Below, one piece after another: positions 32,795 to 39,815 of a stretch of 64,000 nt of DNA. The notes below the pieces were generated by a model. It did not search any database. It had not been told where the DNA came from and was given only the letters and a program-made list of their open reading frames with translations. This stretch comes from an uncultured Spirochaetaceae bacterium. GTDB taxonomy: Bacteria > Spirochaetota > Spirochaetia > Treponematales > Treponemataceae. The stretch spans positions 124,001-188,000 of the forward strand of contig CACXCG010000021.1 of the NCBI GenBank assembly GCA_902766125.1, given 5' to 3'. Each line of letters opens with the position of its first letter. Position 1 is the stretch's first letter. The position numbers and the translations under genes are program-made.

Positions 32795-35098
32795 ATGAAG
32801 AATTCAGAGTGTATTCAGAAGCATTTTTGTTCCGCAGTGTTTGCTGTCCTGTTAGTCAGCATGGTTTTTACTCCTGTCAGTTCTGCATTTGCACAGACGG
32901 TTACGACAACTGAACATCGTACCGTTACCGAATCTGCTGACGGACGCACCCGTAAAGTTACGGTTACGCGCGTTGTAACCGTGACAGAGGTAACAGAAGT
33001 TACAGAAGATATTAATGCTGATGAGGCAGTTGCAGGAACGTCTTCTTCCGAAAGCCGCTCTGAAGAAACTGCAAGTTATGTTGGTGCAGAAGCCCGTGCT
33101 CAGGAGTTGCCGCAATCCGAAGACCCCGAGCTTGAATCCGTTATCGACGGAACTTCTCTCCGCCAGCTGACGGTTACCAAACAGGTGCATACCGTAACAC
33201 AGGAAGTGGTAACGGTTCCCGACGAACCTGTTGAAAACCCAGCTGCAGAAAAAAATGATTCCAGCCGTACTGAAAAAACAACGACTACCACTACAACAAC
33301 CGAAACTGTTTCTCAGGAAGAACCGGCGCCGACGCAGTCGCTGGAGCCAACGCAGTCGCTGGCTGAAACTCCTGTAGAAGAAACAGAAACTGAATCGGTA
33401 ACAGAAGAAAAAACCGCAGAAGAAAAGACAACTCAGAAAACAACAACCGTCACCACAACGACAACTACTACGACAGAAACTGCTGCTGAAGAACCTGCAA
33501 AGGAAGAAAGCGAGGAAAAGCCTGTTGAAAAAACAGAAAACAAACCTGCAGTAGAAACAAAAGAAACTGTGACTGAAGAAAAACCTGCAGAGGAAAAGAC
33601 AACACAGAAAACAACAACCGTTACTACAACGACAACTGCTACAACAGAAACTGCTGCTGAAGAACCTGCAAAGGAAGAAAGCGCGGAAAAGCCTGTTGAA
33701 AAAACAGAAAACAAACCTGCAGTAGAAACAAAAGAAACTGTGACTGAAGAAAAACCTGCAGAAGAAAAGACAACACAGAAAACAACAACCGTTACCACAA
33801 CAACTACAACGACTACAACAGAAGATGTTGCTAAAGAAATTGATGAGCCTGCTCCAGAGCCTGATTCAGTTACCACGGTAAGACGTTCTGTTGTAACAGA
33901 GACTGTAGCTGAAGAACCGGCGCCGACGCAGTCGCTGGAGCCGACGCAGTCGCAGGAGCCGATGCAGTCGCAGGAGCCGACGCAGTCGCTGGAGCCTGCA
34001 CCCGAAAAGACTGAGACAACGACTGTAAAGCAGACTACAACCAAAACTACGACTACCACTACAGCAACTACAACAGAAGATGTTGCTGAAGAACCTGCGC
34101 CGACGCAGTCGCTGGAGCCGACGCAGTCGCTTGCAGAAGAAAAAGAAGAATCTGCTAAAGAAACTGAAACAAAAACTGATACGGTAAAGACAACGGTAAC
34201 TGTCGTTGAAACAACTACAACGACAACAGAAACCGGTAAGGAAGAAAGCGACACCCGCACCTGGTCAATTACCGCAGATGAAATCTACTTCGATCCTGAT
34301 TCAGCAACCTTTAAGACACTCAGCAAGGAACAGATTCGCCATAACAATGAAGTTATTGACAGTATTGCAAAACAGCTGCTTGCTGTTGATGAACCTGTTG
34401 ATGTTCAGATTGTAGGACATGCAAACAACGTAACAAATACTCAGCGTGAACACGAAGAAGAACTGATTCCGCTGTCACTGTACCGTGCAGAAGTTATCCG
34501 TCAGCAGTTGATTAAACGCGGAGTTTCTGCAGACTGCCTTACTTCTGTTCCTATGGGTGGAACCGATCCTGTTACCAAATGGGAAGATCACCCCAACTGG
34601 TGGAAGAACCGCCGTGTTGATTTTATCATTACAAAGTTAAGCCGTGCTGCTTCTAGCCGCAAGACTGCAACTACAACTACTACAACAACAGAAAACCGCA
34701 AGACCTGGACCATTTCGGTAGATGACATTTACTTTGATCCTGATGCAGCAACATTTAAGACACTTTCTGCTTCTCAGATCAAGCATAATAACGAAGTTAT
34801 TGACAGTGTTGCAAAGCAGGTACTCGCACTTGGCGACGATGTGCAGGTACAGGTTGTGGGACACGCAAACAATGTTTCAAATACTGAACGCGAACATATC
34901 GAAGAACTGATTCCGCTGTCTCTGTACCGTGCAGAAGTTATCCGTCAGCAGCTGATTAAACGCGGCATTCCTGCAAGTTCAATTACCTCTGTAGGTAAGG
35001 GTGGAGAAGACCCCGTTGCAGCATGGACAGACCGTGCTAACTGGTGGAAGAACCGCCGTGTTGACTTTGTAGTTACCGCTCCTGACAAGAACAAATAA
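32795..35098 (+). CDS. exported repeat protein with two C-terminal OmpA-like domains
   Basis: The 767-residue protein has a signal peptide (to about SSAFAQ, residue 34), a long Thr/Glu/Pro/Lys region (about 35-485) and two tandem OmpA domains (about 490-610 and 640-765). The linker has poly-Thr stretches, EPTQSL repeats and two 57-residue repeats. Each OmpA domain has YFDPD at the start, LYRAEVIRQQLIKRG in the middle and WWKNRRVDF at the end. The Asp that binds meso-DAP in E. coli OmpA (GYTD) is Asn in both copies (GHAN), while the following Arg is kept. It probably tethers an envelope layer to peptidoglycan across a wide periplasm. No barrel domain is present. Confidence 0.88.
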   Translation: MKNSECIQKHFCSAVFAVLLVSMVFTPVSSAFAQTVTTTEHRTVTESADGRTRKVTVTRVVTVTEVTEVTEDINADEAVAGTSSSESRSEETASYVGAEARAQELPQSEDPELESVIDGTSLRQLTVTKQVHTVTQEVVTVPDEPVENPAAEKNDSSRTEKTTTTTTTTETVSQEEPAPTQSLEPTQSLAETPVEETETESVTEEKTAEEKTTQKTTTVTTTTTTTTETAAEEPAKEESEEKPVEKTENKPAVETKETVTEEKPAEEKTTQKTTTVTTTTTATTETAAEEPAKEESAEKPVEKTENKPAVETKETVTEEKPAEEKTTQKTTTVTTTTTTTTTEDVAKEIDEPAPEPDSVTTVRRSVVTETVAEEPAPTQSLEPTQSQEPMQSQEPTQSLEPAPEKTETTTVKQTTTKTTTTTTATTTEDVAEEPAPTQSLEPTQSLAEEKEESAKETETKTDTVKTTVTVVETTTTTTETGKEESDTRTWSITADEIYFDPDSATFKTLSKEQIRHNNEVIDSIAKQLLAVDEPVDVQIVGHANNVTNTQREHEEELIPLSLYRAEVIRQQLIKRGVSADCLTSVPMGGTDPVTKWEDHPNWWKNRRVDFIITKLSRAASSRKTATTTTTTTENRKTWTISVDDIYFDPDAATFKTLSASQIKHNNEVIDSVAKQVLALGDDVQVQVVGHANNVSNTEREHIEELIPLSLYRAEVIRQQLIKRGIPASSITSVGKGGEDPVAAWTDRANWWKNRRVDFVVTAPDKNK
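33419..33815 (+). repeat. 171-bp tandem repeats in the double-OmpA gene
   Basis: Two full copies start at 33419 and 33590 and a partial third at 33761, encoding 57-residue units beginning EEKTTQKTTTV. The copies differ at only a few bases, which suggests recent duplication and likely length variation between strains. Confidence 0.85.
33921..34000 (+). repeat. 18-bp repeat cluster encoding EPTQS units
   Basis: Near-identical 18-base units (CCGACGCAGTCGCTGGAG type) occur in tandem here, with shorter clusters at 33326-33362 and 34097-34131. They are GC-richer than the surrounding gene. Confidence 0.8.
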
Positions 35099-35106
35099 AA
35101 CGCCGC

Positions 35107-35124
35107 CGCAGGCTTCGGCCTGTG
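35107..35124 (+). promoter_or_regulatory. UUCG-capped hairpin after the double-OmpA gene
   Basis: CGCAGGC and GCCTGTG form a seven-pair stem (one G-T) closed by a TTCG tetraloop. No T-run follows. It may stabilise the 3' end of the mRNA. Confidence 0.5.
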
Positions 35125-35174
35125 AACTGGGTAGGCGGATACAAGCGCACAGGGACGGTTTGGAGAGAGAAAAA

Positions 35175-35294
35175 ATGAATACAATATCTCTTTCAAAATA
35201 TAGAGAATTGTATTTTGATTCAAAAAAATGTATTCCAATTTTAACTTGTTCAGATTTGAATAAAGTAAAAAATGAATTAAAGAAAAACATTTAA
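35175..35294 (+). CDS. small AT-rich ORF of 39 codons, unknown
   Basis: ATG at 35175 has GGAGAGAG nine bases upstream and encodes MNTISLSKYRELYFDSKK and a Lys-rich tail to TAA at 35294. It is markedly more AT-rich than the flanking genes and has no recognised domain. It may be a real small gene or the head of a decayed one, since an acetyltransferase remnant follows in another frame. Confidence 0.35.
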   Translation: MNTISLSKYRELYFDSKKCIPILTCSDLNKVKNELKKNI

Positions 35295-35389
35295 GAATAA
35301 GTGGAATTGAAAGAAAAGAAGCTCATACGTTTTATGAAAGGTTAGGCTTTAGCAGCGAAACCAAAAAAGCCTTTGACATGAGAATATGA
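35291..35389 (+). pseudogene. C-terminal remnant of a GNAT acetyltransferase
   Basis: A frame of 32 codons without a start ends at TGA 35389. It reads RKEAHTFYERLGFSSETKK, the typical last GNAT motif (aFYeklGF), followed by AFDMRI. The upstream two thirds of an acetyltransferase (about 100 residues) are missing. The piece is AT-rich and lies in a 451-base gap between the OmpA gene and trpGD, so it is probably the scar of a deleted acquired gene. Confidence 0.7.
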
Positions 35390-35477
35390 GGCTAATAACC
35401 CGCTAGCAACCGCAGGTTGCGGTCAATAAGCAGGATGAAGCGGATAAGAATAAGGGAAAGATTAACTTCCTGCTTCT
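35390..35477. other. spacer between the acetyltransferase remnant and the trpGD promoter
   Basis: It holds a small hairpin (ACCGCA-GGT-TGCGGT near 35411-35425) and an eight-base inverted pair, AAGCAGGA near 35430 and TCCTGCTT near 35468, the latter touching the first trpGD operator. No gene is seen. Confidence 0.4.
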
Positions 35478-35495
35478 GTTTCTTGACATAGAAAC
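35478..35495 (+). promoter_or_regulatory. trpGD operator copy 1 (GTTWCT-N6-AGWAAC)
   Basis: GTTTCT-TGACAT-AGAAAC, a palindrome with perfect arms overlapping the -35 of the trpGD promoter. Confidence 0.65.
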
Positions 35496-35511
35496 AAAAC
35501 TGTGTTATAGT
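35483..35511 (+). promoter_or_regulatory. trpGD promoter
   Basis: Perfect TTGACA (35483-35488), 17-base spacer, TATAGT (35506-35511). GGAGGA lies before the ATG at 35550. Confidence 0.7.
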
Positions 35512-35529
35512 GTTACTGTAAGTAGAAAC
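35512..35529 (+). promoter_or_regulatory. trpGD operator copy 2 (GTTWCT-N6-AGWAAC)
   Basis: GTTACT-GTAAGT-AGAAAC, immediately behind the -10 and over the expected transcription start. Its spacing to copy 1 is 34 bases start to start, close to the 36 at trpE. Confidence 0.65.
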
Positions 35530-35549
35530 GATTTTTACGGAGGAACACT

Positions 35550-37151
35550 ATGATTTTGGTTATCGATAATTATGATTCTTTTACCTACAATGTGGTGCAG
35601 GCGTTGCAGCGTCTGTCGCACGATGAAGTAACGGTTGTCCGTTCAAAGGAAGTTGCCCTTGAAGATTTAGACGCGCTTAATCCGACTCACCTGGTAATAA
35701 GCCCGGGGCCCGGCACTCCGTCAGATGCAGGAATCAGTAAAGATGCCATCAGACATTTTGCTGGCCGTATTCCTATTCTGGGCATCTGCTTAGGTCATCA
35801 GTCAATCGGTGAAGCCTTTGGTGCAAAAATAGTGCAGGCTAAACAGATCTGTCATGGCGTTGTACAGGATATGGAACTTGATGGCCGTGGCCTGTTCCGC
35901 ATCATTGGTAAGAAGGCTGCCTTTACGCGCTACCATTCACTGGTAATCGATGAATCTACCCTCAGTCCTGAGTTTGAAGTGACAGCCCGCAGTACAGACG
36001 GAGACATCATGGGAATCCGCCACAAGACTCTGTTCATCGAAGGAATTCAGTTTCATCCCGAAAGTATTGCAAGTCAGCAGGGAGACGATATTTTCCGTGC
36101 ATTCCTGAACTACCGCAGCGAAAGTCTTTCGGTAACTCAGTATCTGAATCAGCTCTTAGAAAAAAAGCCGTTGAGCCGGGATCAGGCTGCGCTCTTTATG
36201 GAAAACCTTACAGACGGAATTCTTGACGAAAAGGCAACGGCTGCTATTCTTACCGCCATGTCAGTGCGTTCAATTCCCTCAACAGATGAAATGACTGGTT
36301 GTGCAGATGTGCTCATGAAAAAAAAGACGCCGTTCTCTGTTGAAAAAAAAGGACTTGCAGAAATTGTAGGAACAGGCGGAGACTGCAAAGGCAGCTTTAA
36401 CATTTCATCTCTTTCTGCAATAGTTGCTTCAAGCTGCGGTCAGGCAATGGCAAAGCATGGTAACCGTGCCGTTTCAAGTAAAAGCGGTGCTGCAGATTTT
36501 TACGAAGCACTGGGAATTAAAATCAATGCGGAACCGGAAAAGACAGCTCAGCTTATCAATCAGACTGGATTTGGTTTTCTTATGGCACCTGTCTATCACT
36601 CTGCAATGCGATATGCCGCTCCCGTCCGTAAGGCTCTGGGCATAAAGACAATCTTTAATGTTCTTGGCCCGCTTTTAAATCCTGCAAATGCTGAGTTTGA
36701 AGTGCTTGGTGTGTACAGTGCTGATCTTCTGGAAAATTATGCCCGTGCGGCAAAGTCACTGGGTGCAAAGCGCGTTATGGTTGTTGCAAGTCGTGACGGC
36801 TACGATGAAGTTTCTCCCTGTGCAATTACTGATGTGTACCAGATTACAGAAGATGGAAAAGAATACCGCTATACCATTGACCCTGCAAAGTTTGGGCTTG
36901 AAAATCTTTCAGAAGCAGATCTTGCTGGCGGTAACGGTGAAGAAAATGCCCGCCTTGCACAAGAGGTACTTGAAGGTGGCGGTCGTGCTGCAATCCGTGC
37001 TGCGGTTTGCTTAAATGCAGGTGCAGTTCTCTATATCTCAGGAAAAGCACGTACTATAAAGGACGGATATCAGATGGCACTGGATGCAATAGACAGCGGT
37101 AAGGCAAAAGCCCAGCTGGAACGTATCCGCCAGGTTTCTGCAGCTTTGTAG
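35550..37151 (+). CDS. trpGD: TrpG-TrpD fusion: anthranilate synthase glutaminase plus anthranilate phosphoribosyltransferase
   Basis: The 533-residue bifunctional enzyme has the class I glutaminase first (residues 1-190): VIDNYDSFTYNVVQ, the nucleophile Cys in GICLGHQS near 82, and IQFHPESIAS with the His/Glu pair. The transferase follows (about 200-533): GTGGDCKGSFNISS near 274, KHGNRAVSSKSGAADF and FNVLGPLLNPA. It supplies ammonia to TrpE and then adds phosphoribose to anthranilate. The fusion has the same order as the enteric TrpGD protein. PabA-like dual use with PabB is possible but no pabB is seen. GGAGG-type site before the ATG. Confidence 0.95.
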   Translation: MILVIDNYDSFTYNVVQALQRLSHDEVTVVRSKEVALEDLDALNPTHLVISPGPGTPSDAGISKDAIRHFAGRIPILGICLGHQSIGEAFGAKIVQAKQICHGVVQDMELDGRGLFRIIGKKAAFTRYHSLVIDESTLSPEFEVTARSTDGDIMGIRHKTLFIEGIQFHPESIASQQGDDIFRAFLNYRSESLSVTQYLNQLLEKKPLSRDQAALFMENLTDGILDEKATAAILTAMSVRSIPSTDEMTGCADVLMKKKTPFSVEKKGLAEIVGTGGDCKGSFNISSLSAIVASSCGQAMAKHGNRAVSSKSGAADFYEALGIKINAEPEKTAQLINQTGFGFLMAPVYHSAMRYAAPVRKALGIKTIFNVLGPLLNPANAEFEVLGVYSADLLENYARAAKSLGAKRVMVVASRDGYDEVSPCAITDVYQITEDGKEYRYTIDPAKFGLENLSEADLAGGNGEENARLAQEVLEGGGRAAIRAAVCLNAGAVLYISGKARTIKDGYQMALDAIDSGKAKAQLERIRQVSAAL

Positions 37152-37169
37152 CATTTGGGTGTTTTATGG

Positions 37170-37198
37170 TTGCATAGAGTTTAAAAACATGAGACAAT
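37170..37198 (+). promoter_or_regulatory. possible internal leaderless promoter before the PilZ-like gene
   Basis: TTGCAT (37170-37175), 17-base spacer, GACAAT (37193-37198). The ATG at 37206 begins 13 bases after the first base of the -10. Confidence 0.4.
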
Positions 37199-37205
37199 AG
37201 AGAAG

Positions 37206-38126
37206 ATGGCAGATTTACCACAGTTGAATGTACCAAAAGATCCTCAGGCGGCATTTAAGGGACGCAAAACCTTCTTTGTTACTCCCGACACATCGCTGTT
37301 ACCCGAATCGTATCTGGAAGATTATCTTTCTCACGGATACGAAGCGTATGTTATCAGTGATACGCATTCCTGTTCCTTCCGTAAAAAGATAGATCTGATT
37401 GTTTCTATTTTCCCAGATTCAATTATTTTCTTTCATATTGATTACGAAGCAGACGGTATCAAATGGCCGTCATATATCCGCGAACTTCAGAATGCCTATA
37501 ATAACAGTATTATTATCGGTGTGCTGTACAACAAGCGCCTGAATGAAGCAGAAGCCCGTGAACTTGAGCGGTTTTATCTGCTTGATGTTGGTATTCAGGG
37601 CGGATGTATTTCTCTTGAGTTTCAGCGTGCCCGAAACTTTGCGCTCATCGATAAAGTTATGTATGCAAATCAGTCTGCAGGCCGTCGTAAAACCGTTCGT
37701 GCCATGTGTGACTCGCTCAGTAATCTTTCCTTTGACCGCTTAAGGCTTCGCATGCAGACAAGAGAGCTGTTGCGCTACAAGGCAAGTATCCGTGATATCA
37801 GTTTAGGACATTTTTCCTGTACGTTCACGCAGTGTCCGTATGAAATTCCCCTGTACGAAAAAGTTGAGGATATCATCCTTCTGGTAAATGGAATTCATAT
37901 CCGGGCAGATGCAGTGCTTGTCATGAAACGTGAAATCCCTGATGCAGATCCGCTGTATGTCTTTATGTTTACTAAAGCAGATGGTTCGGCAGGTTTAGAC
38001 GGAGACAGTTCTATTCGTCTGGGTAAAAAAATTTATCAGATGATAACCGATCAGACTAAACAGGTTTTAAAAGATGCGTTTGTTCAGGCTGGCATTACCG
38101 AACGAAACGAATCTCTGGCATTGTAA
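37206..38126 (+). CDS. receiver-like plus PilZ-like two-domain protein inside the trp cluster
   Basis: The 306-residue protein has no signal peptide. Residues about 15-115 alternate strands and helices like a response-regulator fold (KTFFVTPDTSLLP, EAYVISD, SIIFFHIDYE, NSIIIGVLYN) but lack a clear phospho-acceptor pattern. Residues about 150-300 resemble a PilZ domain: R-rich helix FDRLRLRMQTRELLRYKASI, then DISLGHFSC in place of the usual D/NxSxxG, then strands to KADGSAGLDGDSSIRLG. The c-di-GMP-binding RxxxR and DxSxxG motifs are not canonical. It lies between trpGD and trpCF, two bases before the latter, so it is cotranscribed with trpCF. Domain calls are tentative. Confidence 0.7.
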   Translation: MADLPQLNVPKDPQAAFKGRKTFFVTPDTSLLPESYLEDYLSHGYEAYVISDTHSCSFRKKIDLIVSIFPDSIIFFHIDYEADGIKWPSYIRELQNAYNNSIIIGVLYNKRLNEAEARELERFYLLDVGIQGGCISLEFQRARNFALIDKVMYANQSAGRRKTVRAMCDSLSNLSFDRLRLRMQTRELLRYKASIRDISLGHFSCTFTQCPYEIPLYEKVEDIILLVNGIHIRADAVLVMKREIPDADPLYVFMFTKADGSAGLDGDSSIRLGKKIYQMITDQTKQVLKDAFVQAGITERNESLAL

Positions 38127-38127
38127 T

Positions 38128-39756
38128 ATGGATATACTTGAAGCTATTGTTGAACAGCGTCGTAAAGATTTACAGTCTCTGGGAGAGACTCTGGGCTGTG
38201 CTGTTCCCGAAACCCGTCTCCGTAAAGCTCCTGTTCCCTTTGTAAACCGCAAGGGAGTTGTTCTTGAAGTAAAGCGTGCTTCTCCCAGTAAAGGTGATAT
38301 TGCTCCCGGTCTGGATGCGGCAAAAACTGCTGCAACCTATGCGCAGTCAGGTGCCTGTGCCATTTCTGTACTGACAGAATCTCACTGGTTCAAAGGTTCT
38401 CTTACTGATCTTATGTCGGTGTGTTCTGTCATTGATGAATACAATCAGTCTCATCCGCAGACACCTGTTGCTGTTTTACGAAAAGACTTTCTTCTTTCTG
38501 CTGCAGAAGTAGATGTTGCGTACCGTGCCGGTGCAGATGCAGTTCTTTTAATCAGCCGCATTCTTCCCGAAGCAAAGCTTTGTGCAATGGCATCGCGCTG
38601 TGTGTCTTTGGGCATGACTGCTTTCATTGAACTTCGTAAATCAGAAGATGTCGCAAAACTTTCTGCTGTGTTAAAAACTGTCGGAACGCAGGGAAGTGCT
38701 CATATTGTCTGCGGAGTAAATGCGCGTGATCTTGCAGACTTTTCCATTGATTTACTTACACCGTGTAAAATGCTTCCCGAAATACAAGCGCTGTCTGAAG
38801 GCGGAGTTCCCGTTGTTTTTGAAAGCGGTGTCCGTACTCCGTCTGCTGCATCGTTTGTGGGAAAACTTGGTTTTACCGGCTTACTGCTGGGTGAATCTGC
38901 AGCCCGTAATCCTTCTGATGCTTCTTTGCTTGTTGAATCTTTTGTAAGTGCAAAAGTTGACCGTTCATCCGGTGCGTGGAAAGACTTTGCTTCATTCCAG
39001 AAAAAACGCGAGACAGATTTTGAAACGCAAACCTGTACTCATTCGGCAAAAAATAAAAAACTTCCTCCGCTGGTAAAAGTGTGTGGTCTTACTTCCGTAG
39101 ATGATGCACTGTATGCAACCATGGGGGGGGCAGATTTTCTTGGCTTTATCTTTTGTGCAGCATCTCCGCGGAATGTCAGTAAGTCCGTTGTCTGTCAGGT
39201 TAAAGAAATCATCGGTGAGCAGTTTACAAAGACCTGTCAGGATGAACACATTTTTGCCGCAGGCTGTGATGATGTTGCACCCCGTTTGGTTGGTGTGGTT
39301 GTAGATTTTGATTCTGAAGAAGGGCAGACGGCTGTTTCGCTTGCTCAGAAAGGTGTTCTTGATTTTATTCAGGTTCACGGAATAAAAGCCGTATCGCAGC
39401 TGTACGAACGAAAGGATCTTTTGGAATTGCCGCATTACTGTGTGGTCAATGTCAGTTGTGAAAAGGATCTTGAAGCATTTGATGAACTTCGTGCAAAGGG
39501 TGAAGTCAGAATCCTCATCGATGCAAAAGCAAAAACTGCTGTCGGAGGAACAGGTCTTACCGTTGACCGAGAGCTTGCTCAAAAGGTAAGTAAAAAAACA
39601 AAGCTCTGGCTTGCAGGCGGCATTGGTCCTTCTAACGTAAAAGAAATTGTACAGGAACTTTCTCCGGAACTCATAGACATAAACAGCGGTGTAGAATCAG
39701 CACCCGGAAAAAAAGACAGTAACCTGCTGCTCGAATTTTTTGACGCACTTGCTTGA
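38128..39756 (+). CDS. trpCF: TrpC-TrpF fusion: indole-3-glycerol phosphate synthase plus phosphoribosylanthranilate isomerase
   Basis: The 542-residue enzyme has the synthase first: LEVKRASPSKGDIAPG near residue 45, ISVLTESHWFKGS, VLRKDFLLS and GVNARDLADF. The isomerase (about 310-540) has VKVCGLTSVDDALYA, ADFLGFIFCAASPR, LDFIQVHG and LAGGIGPSNVKEIV with DINSGVESAPGKKD. The linker between them is longer than in E. coli TrpCF (453 residues in total). I start at the ATG at 38128, right behind the PilZ-like gene's stop; the longer frame lies inside that gene. An eight-G run lies in the isomerase half. Confidence 0.94.
   Translation: MDILEAIVEQRRKDLQSLGETLGCAVPETRLRKAPVPFVNRKGVVLEVKRASPSKGDIAPGLDAAKTAATYAQSGACAISVLTESHWFKGSLTDLMSVCSVIDEYNQSHPQTPVAVLRKDFLLSAAEVDVAYRAGADAVLLISRILPEAKLCAMASRCVSLGMTAFIELRKSEDVAKLSAVLKTVGTQGSAHIVCGVNARDLADFSIDLLTPCKMLPEIQALSEGGVPVVFESGVRTPSAASFVGKLGFTGLLLGESAARNPSDASLLVESFVSAKVDRSSGAWKDFASFQKKRETDFETQTCTHSAKNKKLPPLVKVCGLTSVDDALYATMGGADFLGFIFCAASPRNVSKSVVCQVKEIIGEQFTKTCQDEHIFAAGCDDVAPRLVGVVVDFDSEEGQTAVSLAQKGVLDFIQVHGIKAVSQLYERKDLLELPHYCVVNVSCEKDLEAFDELRAKGEVRILIDAKAKTAVGGTGLTVDRELAQKVSKKTKLWLAGGIGPSNVKEIVQELSPELIDINSGVESAPGKKDSNLLLEFFDALA
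39123..39130 (+). repeat. run of eight G in the trpF half of trpCF
   Basis: ATG followed by eight G and CAGATT encodes MGGAD, a conserved part of the isomerase barrel. Slippage here would knock out TrpF only. Poly-G tracts are known contingency sites in treponemes. Confidence 0.7.
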
Positions 39757-39781
39757 CATATCGGATTCGTTCTGCTATACT
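39753..39781 (+). promoter_or_regulatory. trpB promoter
   Basis: Perfect TTGACA (39753-39758), overlapping the end of trpCF, 17-base spacer ending in GC, TATACT (39776-39781). Confidence 0.75.
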
Positions 39782-39799
39782 GTTTCTATTAAAAGAAAC
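39782..39799 (+). promoter_or_regulatory. trpB operator (GTTWCT-N6-AGWAAC)
   Basis: GTTTCT-ATTAAA-AGAAAC, a palindrome with perfect arms that begins at the base after the -10 and covers the start site. Only one copy is seen here. Confidence 0.65.
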
Positions 39800-39815
39800 A
39801 AAAGGAGCTGCAGAA

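Noticed and set aside
33433-34260. Long minus-strand open frame of 275 codons opposite the double-OmpA gene
   Set aside because: It is a shadow of the Thr/Glu repeats: poly-Val and Ser translation without start signal or domain.
35099-35477. Possible integron attC sites around the acetyltransferase remnant (treponemes can carry chromosomal integrons)
   Set aside because: The two hairpins do not show the RYYYAAC/GTTRRRY ends of attC sites and no integrase or cassette array is present.
38992-39582. Minus-strand 196-codon frame opposite trpCF
   Set aside because: The sense strand has a complete, well-conserved TrpF domain; the reverse frame shows no family features.
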